Assembly: GCA_018335695.1 (NCBI GenBank)
Contig: JAGXRV010000013.1
Coordinates: 49,037-113,036 of the forward strand
Direction of reading: 5' to 3'
DNA from: Clostridium sp.
Lineage (GTDB): Bacteria > Bacillota > Dethiobacteria > Dethiobacterales > Dethiobacteraceae
Length of the DNA: 64,000 bases
The translations under genes were made by a program, and so were the position numbers. The notes under the pieces are model-generated. The model worked only from the letters and a program-made list of their open reading frames with translations. It had not been told where the DNA came from and made no database searches. Shown in pieces: positions 27,006-33,958 of the stretch (positions within the stretch are counted from its first letter, which is position 1; the number at the start of each line of letters is the position of its first letter).

Positions 27006-28233
27006 ATCATTCATCCTGATTGTCTTGCTGACCTTCTCGCTAATCTTTACCGGCGGCTGCTGGGATAAAATCGAAATTGAGGAGTTGGCGATTGTCCGCG
27101 CCGTCGCCATTGACTATTTGCCTGGCCGCCGTGCTCCTTATCTCGTGACGCTGGCTGTGAAACGTCCCGCAGCGATTGGTAAAGAAGGCGGGGGCGGGGG
27201 CGGGGGCGAAAAAGTCTCCCTTTATTCTGGCACCGGCGCATCTATTGAGCTGGCGATTCGGCAGGCCGCCTTTCACATCCCGCGCCGCATCTTTCTTACT
27301 CATAACGACTTGGTGATTGTAGGCAGGGAAATGGCTGAACACGGCCTGTTTCCTGTGCTCGATTTTGTGGTGCGAAATCCCGACATGCGCTTAAGCGCTT
27401 TCCTCTTAGTCGCGGCAGAAAGTGGCCATGAAATCCTCCACACGGCGGAGCGTTTGGAGGGAAGCATTACCGATGAAATCCACGGCCTGATTGAGCAGGC
27501 AAAAGAAACGTCTGAAACGCAACCTGAACCTGTTTTTCGTTTCCTGCGCGAAATGAGCTCACCCGGGGAAGAAGCTTATACCGTGTCAATTAAAACCGCA
27601 CCGCTGCCAAAAGATAAGCCCCCGGCAGCAAACGGCGGAGGAAGCCAAGGAAACGGAGAAAACGGCGGAGGCAACGCTAAACAAGAAAAGATATTAGCGA
27701 TGAACGGCATGGCAGTTTTTCGCGGCGACCGGCTGGCAGGCATTCTTAATCACAGTGAAGCCCGCGGCAAGTTGTGGCTTGCCGGTATGACAACACGCGG
27801 CATTATGGCGGTGCATGACCCCGTTCACCCGGAAAAGACAGTCACACTCTCCCTGACCCGTTCGCAAACAAAAATTACGCCCTCCGTGCAAGACGGGCGC
27901 ATCTCCTTTCGGGTGGAAGTCGAAGCGGAAGGAGATCTCATCAGTCAAAGCAGCCAAGCTGACCTTTCCACACCGGAGATGATTAAAAAACTAAATAGCG
28001 CCAAGGCAGGCGCTATTAAAGTGCAGATGGAAAAAGCGTTGCAGAAAATGCGGCAACTGGAAACAGATGCTGTCGGCTTTGGCGCTTTATTAAAACGCCG
28101 CGAGCCGAAAACATTTCAACAAGTGGCTGATCGCTGGCCGGAAACTTTCGTGCAACTTCCTGTTGAAATCCATGTCAAAGCCAATATCCGCCGTACAGGG
28201 ATGCAATCTAGGCCTGCACGGATAACACGCTGA
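26995..28233 (+). CDS. gerKC: Spore germination lipoprotein GerKC/GerAC family
   Basis: 412 residues: signal peptide with lipobox TGGC, immediately followed by WDKIEIEELAIVRAVAID as in GerAC proteins, and the C-terminal GerAC domain. Two glycine-rich insertions are unusual: a run of seven Gly encoded by GGCGGG hexamers (27188-27208) and a GGGSQGNGENGGGN linker at ~27630-27675. The lipoprotein attaches to the outer face of the inner spore membrane. Overlaps gerKB. Confidence 0.93.
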   Translation: MRRKSFILIVLLTFSLIFTGGCWDKIEIEELAIVRAVAIDYLPGRRAPYLVTLAVKRPAAIGKEGGGGGGGEKVSLYSGTGASIELAIRQAAFHIPRRIFLTHNDLVIVGREMAEHGLFPVLDFVVRNPDMRLSAFLLVAAESGHEILHTAERLEGSITDEIHGLIEQAKETSETQPEPVFRFLREMSSPGEEAYTVSIKTAPLPKDKPPAANGGGSQGNGENGGGNAKQEKILAMNGMAVFRGDRLAGILNHSEARGKLWLAGMTTRGIMAVHDPVHPEKTVTLSLTRSQTKITPSVQDGRISFRVEVEAEGDLISQSSQADLSTPEMIKKLNSAKAGAIKVQMEKALQKMRQLETDAVGFGALLKRREPKTFQQVADRWPETFVQLPVEIHVKANIRRTGMQSRPARITR

Positions 28234-28258
28234 TAAATGGCAGTTAGGAGGGATTAAG

Positions 28259-28459
28259 CTGCTAATCCTGCTGATTCTTAGTCTGTTATTAATTGTCTTG
28301 CTGGAAGCACCCCGCCTGATTGCAGCTCAAATGCGAAAAGAACTGCTCGTCTTTTTAGTCCTTTGGTCGTTGGCATCTTTTCTTGCCGTTGCTCAATTTT
28401 TGGGTATCGAACTGCCTAACCCGACCGAGTTGCTTAATACTGTTTTCACCGCAAAATAA
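28259..28459 (+). CDS. Small two-helix membrane protein after gerKC, apparent CTG start
   Basis: 66 codons from CTG 28259, with AGGAGG at 28246-28251 exactly 7 bases before it. The product is two hydrophobic helices: LLILLILSLLLIVLLEAP and LLVFLVLWSLASFLAVAQFL, joined by a QMRKE turn. The only in-frame ATG/TTG codons are internal and lack a ribosome site. Position 25 bases after gerKC suggests a fourth gene of the germination operon, perhaps an accessory subunit; small membrane proteins of this kind are known beside ger operons. Family not identified. Confidence 0.65.
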   Translation: MLILLILSLLLIVLLEAPRLIAAQMRKELLVFLVLWSLASFLAVAQFLGIELPNPTELLNTVFTAK

Positions 28460-28507
28460 AAAGACGCTGCGACACTTCCCCTGCATTGGAAACTATACAA
28501 TTTCCTT

Positions 28508-28590
28508 CTACAAAAATTCCCCTCCCCTGGAGGGGTGCCCGCAAGGGCGGGGTGGTCGCGTGAACGAGTGGGACAAATCACCTGTCCCCC
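28508..28590. repeat. Interspersed repeat family A, copy 2
   Basis: 83-bp copy of the element at 2767-2849, one mismatch. The 28460-28808 gap between the ger operon and leuS holds only families A and B, then ~160 bases with no recognised feature. Confidence 0.88.
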
Positions 28591-28595
28591 TGGTC

Positions 28596-28640
28596 AAAAT
28601 TCCCCTCCTTAGGAGGGGTGGCGCAAAGCGCCGGGGTGGT
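28596..28640 (+). repeat. Interspersed repeat family B, copy 2
   Basis: AAAATTCCCCTCCTTAGGAG begins a GC-rich element with the inverted core GGCGC/GCGCC; the inverted copy is at 18298-18342. It sits 5 bases after family A copy 2. Confidence 0.75.
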
Positions 28641-28808
28641 TTTTACCGCCAAAATTTCTCTGCCCTCTTGCCTCAGGAGACGTGACGAAACGAATGAAAA
28701 TTCAGAGCGACGCCTGTCACAACTGCAAATTCTTACTGTCATTCGGCAAACAAATTTATTTTCCCCGCCGGCAGTCTGTTAATTTTTGTCAATATTTCCT
28801 GGGAAATG

Positions 28809-31277
28809 TCAACGCACCACTAAATTCACCAGTTTATCGGGAACTATGACCGCTTTCAGCAACTGCCGACCTGCCATCGCTTGGGCAACCCTTTTATCAG
28901 CCAAAACTCTCTCCTGCAGAGCTGCCGCCTCCAACCCTGCCGGTATGATCAACCTGCTGCGTATTTTACCGTTGACCTGCACAGCAATTTCCACATTTTC
29001 CGCCTGCAAAATTTCCGCATCATACTGCGGCCATGCCTGCAGATGCACACTTCCTTTTTTCCCCAGCCTAGTCCACATTTCCTCGCCTAAATGGGGTGCA
29101 AAAGGTGCCAGAATTAAGGCCAACATTTCCAGCACTTCCGCCAGTACAGAACTGTTGATATCTGCTGCTTTTTCATTAATATAGCCGTACGCCGCATTAA
29201 CGGCTTCCATGACAGCGGAAATTGCGGTATTAAAGTTAAAGCGTTGTTCAATATCTTCGGTAACTTTTTTCAGAGCCAGATGGAAGGCACGGCGAAGCGC
29301 CAGCGCAGATTCATCCGGCGCGACATTTTCCATATTCTCTGCCGGAACAATATCTCCGTAATCGTCAACCAACCGCCAAACCCGCTTCAAAAAGCGATAA
29401 CAACCTTCCACTCCCCGCTCATTCCAGTCCAAATCCTTTTCCGGCGGCGCGGCGAAAAGAATAAACAGACGACCTGTGTCGGCACCATATTTTCTGATTA
29501 TTTCATCGGGACTTACTACATTGCCTTTTGATTTGGACATTTTCGCCCCGTCTTTATTAACCATTCCTTGAGCCAGCAAGCGGGAAAAAGGCTCCACCGC
29601 CTGTGTCATACCGGCATCATACAGCACCTTAGTAAAAAAACGGGCATAGAGCAGATGTAAAATGGCGTGTTCAATGCCGCCGATATACTGATCAACCGGC
29701 ATCCAGGCATCGCTTTTCTCCCGGGCAAAAGCTTGCTCCGCGTTTTTTGGGTCTGTATAGCGAAAGAAATACCAAGACGAGCAGATAAATGTATCCATCG
29801 TATCAGTTTCCCGCCGCGCATCACCGCCGCAACTAGGACATGCGACATGCAAAAAGGCTGCATGCTGCGCAAGCGGCGACTGCCCGCCTGCTCTAAAGAC
29901 GACATCCTCCGGCAAAAGCACAGGCAAATCCTTCTCCGGCACCGGCACCGTACCACAACTTTCACAGTAAATAATAGGAATTGGCGCACCCCAGTAACGC
30001 TGCCGGGAAATCAGCCAGTCCCGCAGGCGATAACTCGTTTTGCCCTCGCCCCAACCCTTTTCTTTTAAGTAGGCAGTAATTGCTTGTCCGGCTTCTTTGT
30101 TTGCCATGCCGGTAAAATGAGCGGAATTAACCAACACGCCTTGCGCAAGATAAGCTTCCGTCATCTCTGCCGCGTTAAGACTCTTATCCGACGGGGAAAT
30201 TACAACCCGGATAGGCAAATTATATTTTTTGGCAAATTCAAAGTCGCGCTCATCATGAGCCGGCACCCCCATGACCGCACCGGTGCCATAACCGAGCAAT
30301 ACGTAGTTGGCCACTAATATCGGCACTTCTTCGCCGGTTACCGGATTTAAGCAATAAGCGCCGGTAAAGACGCCTTCTTTAACCATCTCTGTCGAGGAGC
30401 GAGCCACTTCCGTCAATTTTCTTGTTCGTGCCACCAAGTCACGCACGGCAGCTTCCTGCTCCGCACCGTCGATAAGCGCGTCAAGCAACGGATGTTCCGC
30501 CGCTAACACCATATATGTGACACCATAAAGTGTATCCGGGCGGGTAGTAAACACCGGCAGCTCGAGATTTTTGCCCTTGACAGGAAAACGAATCTCCGCC
30601 CCCTCGCTTTTGCCGATCCAGTTTTCCTGCATGACACGCACCCGTTCGGGCCAACCGTCAAGCAGCCGCAAGTCGGCTAATAGCCGCTCTGCATAATCAG
30701 TGATTTTTAGAAACCATTGCTCTAAATCTTTAACTGCCACAGTTTCGCCGCACCGCCAGCAGCCGCCTTCTTCCACCTGTTCGCTGGCCAGCACCGTGGC
30801 GCACTGCGGACACCAATTTACCGCCGCCTTTTTCTTATAAGCCAAATTGCGCTGGTAAAAAAAGAGAAAGAGCCACTGTGTCCATTTATAATAGTCAGGA
30901 GCGCAGGTAGTCACTTCCCGCTCCCAGTCATAGCTGATCCCTAGCGCCTTCTGTTGTTTTTTCATCGCGGCAATATTGTCGTACGTCCACCGCGCCGGAT
31001 GAACCTGATGTTCAATGGCAGCATTTTCTGCCGGCAGCCCAAAGGCATCCCAGCCCATGGGATGCAGGACATGATAGCCCCGCATCGTCAAAAATCTGGC
31101 CAGCACATCACCGATAGAGTAAACACGCATATGACCCATATGTAATTTGCCTGAGGGATAAGGAAACATCTCAAGCAGGTAATACTTTTTCCCCTCACCT
31201 TCCACTGTTTGATAAAAACCATGTTCTTCCCAGTATTTTTGCCATTTCGGCTCAATAATTGCCGGATTATAATCCAC
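28809..31277 (-). CDS. leuS: Leucyl-tRNA synthetase
   Basis: 822 residues, class I synthetase. HIGH motif region YPSGKLHMGHMR, CP1 editing domain with TTRPDTLYGVTYMV, a zinc-binding insert (CESCGTVPV ... CPSCGGD), and KMSKSKGN. Start GTG 31277 follows GGGAGGCAGGAAA and gives VDYNPAIIEPKWQ; the frame is open to 31370. No T-box leader is visible upstream. Confidence 0.97.
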   Translation of the reverse strand: MDYNPAIIEPKWQKYWEEHGFYQTVEGEGKKYYLLEMFPYPSGKLHMGHMRVYSIGDVLARFLTMRGYHVLHPMGWDAFGLPAENAAIEHQVHPARWTYDNIAAMKKQQKALGISYDWEREVTTCAPDYYKWTQWLFLFFYQRNLAYKKKAAVNWCPQCATVLASEQVEEGGCWRCGETVAVKDLEQWFLKITDYAERLLADLRLLDGWPERVRVMQENWIGKSEGAEIRFPVKGKNLELPVFTTRPDTLYGVTYMVLAAEHPLLDALIDGAEQEAAVRDLVARTRKLTEVARSSTEMVKEGVFTGAYCLNPVTGEEVPILVANYVLLGYGTGAVMGVPAHDERDFEFAKKYNLPIRVVISPSDKSLNAAEMTEAYLAQGVLVNSAHFTGMANKEAGQAITAYLKEKGWGEGKTSYRLRDWLISRQRYWGAPIPIIYCESCGTVPVPEKDLPVLLPEDVVFRAGGQSPLAQHAAFLHVACPSCGGDARRETDTMDTFICSSWYFFRYTDPKNAEQAFAREKSDAWMPVDQYIGGIEHAILHLLYARFFTKVLYDAGMTQAVEPFSRLLAQGMVNKDGAKMSKSKGNVVSPDEIIRKYGADTGRLFILFAAPPEKDLDWNERGVEGCYRFLKRVWRLVDDYGDIVPAENMENVAPDESALALRRAFHLALKKVTEDIEQRFNFNTAISAVMEAVNAAYGYINEKAADINSSVLAEVLEMLALILAPFAPHLGEEMWTRLGKKGSVHLQAWPQYDAEILQAENVEIAVQVNGKIRSRLIIPAGLEAAALQERVLADKRVAQAMAGRQLLKAVIVPDKLVNLVVR

Positions 31278-31497
31278 TTTCCTGCCTCCCATACAGATAA
31301 AATCTTTTTTCATTATATCCGATTTGCGGCAAAAAAGAAATCGTAACGCCGCCTGTCTACAATTAAACAAGCATCAATTCAGCATAATCTTAACAAAAAA
31401 TAAAAGATTCATAGCGATGTTTCATTTGCAGTTTTCCGGCAGGTTTTTCCCAAGAGATGGGGAACTAAAATTTTATGAAAAGCGGAGGTGAATAAAA

Positions 31498-31827
31498 TTG
31501 GTTTCAAAAAAGTTTAGCATCTTCCTCCTGATTTTGACAATCTTTGCTATGCTTGCAGCAGGTTGCGGAACGAGTGCCCCGGCACAACCACCCGCGCAAC
31601 CCCCGGCACAGCCGCCGGCTGAAAACGGTCCGGCGCCGATAGAGGCGGCCGCTATAGTAGAAGGCCGTTGCGACCGCTGCCATACTCTTGACCAGGTTTA
31701 CCGTGAGCGTGAAGCTCAGCTTTGGCCGGGGATTGTCACCAGAATGGTTAACATGTCTCCAGGGCTGCTCACAGACGATGAGTATAACTTGGTGGTCGAA
31801 TATCTGCAAGAGAACTACGGAAAATAG
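31498..31827 (+). CDS. Monohaem c-type cytochrome-like lipoprotein
   Basis: 109 residues: signal peptide with lipobox AAGC (Cys ~25), a Pro-Ala linker built of (AQPP) repeats, then a small domain with the haem-attachment motif CDRCH and a downstream Met (RMVNMSPG) that could be the axial ligand. It would be a lipid-anchored electron carrier outside the membrane. The start is TTG 31498 after GGAGGTG. It is 260 bases upstream of hcp on the same strand, with a family C repeat and a regulatory palindrome between, so the two are probably separate units. Confidence 0.82.
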   Translation: MVSKKFSIFLLILTIFAMLAAGCGTSAPAQPPAQPPAQPPAENGPAPIEAAAIVEGRCDRCHTLDQVYREREAQLWPGIVTRMVNMSPGLLTDDEYNLVVEYLQENYGK

Positions 31828-31840
31828 AGAATTGTGCAGA

Positions 31841-31925
31841 CTAACCCTCACCCTAGCCCTCTCCCAGAGGGAGAGGGGAGTTGTTAGCCCTCACCCTAAC
31901 CCTCTCCCAATGGGAGAGGGGAATT
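31841..31925. repeat. Family C CCCTCTCCC repeat, two units
   Basis: Two successive CCCTCACCCTAGCCCTCTCC-type units, each forming a palindrome with GGGAGAGGGG; downstream of the cytochrome gene. Confidence 0.85.
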
Positions 31926-32005
31926 TTTTAAGCAGGAGAGGGGACCGCGGCGGTCATTTTCAGACTATCAAACCGAAAAATTTCTTGCACAAAAAAACCT
32001 CATGG

Positions 32006-32021
32006 GGTGACTTGCATCACA
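32006..32021. promoter_or_regulatory. CRP/FNR-family operator upstream of hcp
   Basis: GGTGACTTGCATCACA is a perfect GTGA-N6-TCAC palindrome, the CRP/FNR-family site layout, 68 bases before the hcp start. A nitrosative-stress regulator such as HcpR (CRP/FNR family) is the natural candidate, but no regulator gene is in the window. Confidence 0.65.
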
Positions 32022-32088
32022 GCTAAAGGATTGGCTAATTGTTAAACTGTACTCGATTCCCAAAAAAAATGAGTGAGAGGTGTTTAAA

Positions 32089-33711
32089 TTGACTATGTTC
32101 TGTAACCAGTGTGAACAAACGGCTAAAGGAGTCGGCTGTACCACCCACGGGGTTTGCGGCAAAGATGCCGATGTGGCAGCGCTGCAGGATCTTTTGCTCC
32201 ATGCTCTGATGGGTCTCTCCATCTACGCAAACGAAGCCCGTAAAAACGGCATTACCGATGAAACAGTTAACCGCTTTACGGCCAAAGCCATCTTCTCCAC
32301 ACTCACCAATGTGGACTTTGACCCGGCAAGATTCCAACAACGCATTGCCGAAACGGTACAACTCCGGCAGCAGCTAAAAGCAAAAGTCGGCAATCTCACC
32401 TTTGAACATCCTGCGGCAAGCTTTACTCCTGCCACCGACATTGCCGGTCTGGTAGAGCAAGGTAAAAAAGTAGGCTTGCTTGCTGACGAGGAAGTTGACG
32501 CCGATATTCGTTCACTGCAGCAAATTCTCCGCTTTGGCGTAAAAGGTGTGGCAGCTTATACCGACCACGCCGCAGTACTTGGCCAAGAAGACGACAAAGT
32601 TTATGCATTCCTGCATGAAGCGCTCTCCGCCCTGACAAACAAAGAGTTGGGGATAAACGACTTGCTTGGCTTAGTGTTAAAATGCGGCGAAATGAACTTC
32701 CGTGCCATGGAATTGCTGGATGCCGGCAACACCGGCACATACGGCCACCCCGTACCGACTGAAGTGCCGCTAGGACACAAAGCAGGCAAAGCCATTCTCA
32801 TCTCAGGCCATGATTTAAAAGATCTGGATGAACTACTAAAACAGACGGCCGGAAAAGGCATCACTGTCTATACTCATAGTGAAATGCTGCCCACCCACGG
32901 CTACCCTGAACTGAAAAAATATCAGCATTTTTACGGGCATTATGGTACAGCCTGGCAAAATCAACAAAAAGAATTTGCCAACTTCCCGGGCGCAATTCTG
33001 ATGACCACCAACTGTCTGCAAAAACCGCAAGGCAGCTACCTGGATAACATCTTCACCACCGGCAATGTCGGCTGGCCGGGCGTCAACCATCTGGACAATT
33101 ATGATTTCAGTCCGGTGATTGAAAAAGCGTTGGCAATGCAGGGCTTCCCCACCGATGAAGTGCGTGATAGTGTGCTGGTCGGCTTTGGTCGAAACACTGT
33201 GCTCGGTGTCGCCCCGAAAGTGATCGATGCGGTAAAAAGCGGAGATATCAAGCACTTCTTCCTGGTCGGCGGCTGCGACGGCGCCAAACCGGGCCGCAGT
33301 TACTACAGCGATTTTGTGGAAAAGGCTCCAAAAGACACTGTAGTACTGACTCTAGCTTGCGGTAAGTTCCGCTTCTTTGACAAGAAGTTGGGCGATATCG
33401 GCGGCATTCCCAGACTGCTCGATGTGGGCCAGTGCAACGACTCTTATTCTGCCATCCAAATTGCTCTCGCTTTGGCTAATGCTTTTGAGTGCGAGGTAAA
33501 TGAACTGCCCCTGACGCTCGTTCTTTCCTGGTATGAGCAGAAGGCTGTCGCGATTTTACTGACACTCCTCTACCTGGGTCTGAAAGACATCTATATCGGA
33601 CCCAGTTTGCCGGCCTTTATCACCCCGAATGTCCTAAACGTGCTGGTGGAAAAATTTAATCTTCATCCCATCACCACTCCGGAAAATGATCTGGCACAAA
33701 TCTTAGGCTAA
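32089..33711 (+). CDS. hcp: Hybrid-cluster protein (hydroxylamine/NO reductase)
   Basis: 540 residues. N-terminal cluster motif MFCNQCEQTAKGVGC with further Cys in THGVCGK (pattern CX2CX8CX5C), then the hybrid-cluster domain with ligands in HPVPTEVP, LMTTNCLQKP, VGGCDGAKP, ACGKFRFF, DVGQCNDSY and SWYEQKA. Hcp handles NO or hydroxylamine and is S-nitrosylation-linked in other bacteria. TTG 32089 has GAGAGGTG upstream; an ATG 6 bases later is the alternative. No hcr reductase gene is adjacent. Confidence 0.95.
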   Translation: MTMFCNQCEQTAKGVGCTTHGVCGKDADVAALQDLLLHALMGLSIYANEARKNGITDETVNRFTAKAIFSTLTNVDFDPARFQQRIAETVQLRQQLKAKVGNLTFEHPAASFTPATDIAGLVEQGKKVGLLADEEVDADIRSLQQILRFGVKGVAAYTDHAAVLGQEDDKVYAFLHEALSALTNKELGINDLLGLVLKCGEMNFRAMELLDAGNTGTYGHPVPTEVPLGHKAGKAILISGHDLKDLDELLKQTAGKGITVYTHSEMLPTHGYPELKKYQHFYGHYGTAWQNQQKEFANFPGAILMTTNCLQKPQGSYLDNIFTTGNVGWPGVNHLDNYDFSPVIEKALAMQGFPTDEVRDSVLVGFGRNTVLGVAPKVIDAVKSGDIKHFFLVGGCDGAKPGRSYYSDFVEKAPKDTVVLTLACGKFRFFDKKLGDIGGIPRLLDVGQCNDSYSAIQIALALANAFECEVNELPLTLVLSWYEQKAVAILLTLLYLGLKDIYIGPSLPAFITPNVLNVLVEKFNLHPITTPENDLAQILG

Positions 33712-33739
33712 ACAACTGCTCTGAAAACTCTCTTTTCCC

Positions 33740-33845
33740 ACACCATTGTCCCCTCTCCCCTATGTCCCCTCTCCCCCACCACCATTGTCCCCTCTCCCTC
33801 TGGGAGAGGGTAGGGTGAGGGTTAGGGTGATGGTTAGGTGAGGGT
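33740..33845. repeat. Family C repeat cluster after hcp
   Basis: Several partial units (CATTGTCCCCTCTCC repeated, then CCCTCTGGGAGAGGGTAGGG and repeated GGTTAGGGTGA). No gene is seen between hcp and the terminator. Confidence 0.85.
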
Positions 33846-33868
33846 AATGGTGAGAAATATAATGAAGC

Positions 33869-33927
33869 GGCATAAAATAGAGGATGTAACGAAACCTTAG
33901 TTTCGCTACGTCCCTTTTTTTATGCCA
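33869..33927. terminator. Bidirectional terminator between hcp and the acs operon
   Basis: Nested stem: outer GGCATAAAA / TTTTATGCC, inner GTAACGAAAC / GTTTCGCTAC, with a T-run before the outer arm. It lies between convergent genes and shares its core with the terminator at 18629-18668. Confidence 0.85.
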
Positions 33928-33958
33928 CTTTTGAGAGAAAAAGCTTTACGCTCTTGCC

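Noticed and set aside
28383..28685. 100-codon ORF after the small ger-operon gene
   Set aside because: Runs through repeats A and B; overlaps the better supported 66-codon ORF in another frame.
31278..31497. T-box leader for leuS
   Set aside because: No AGGGTGGNACCGCG-like motif or specifier stem was found upstream of leuS.
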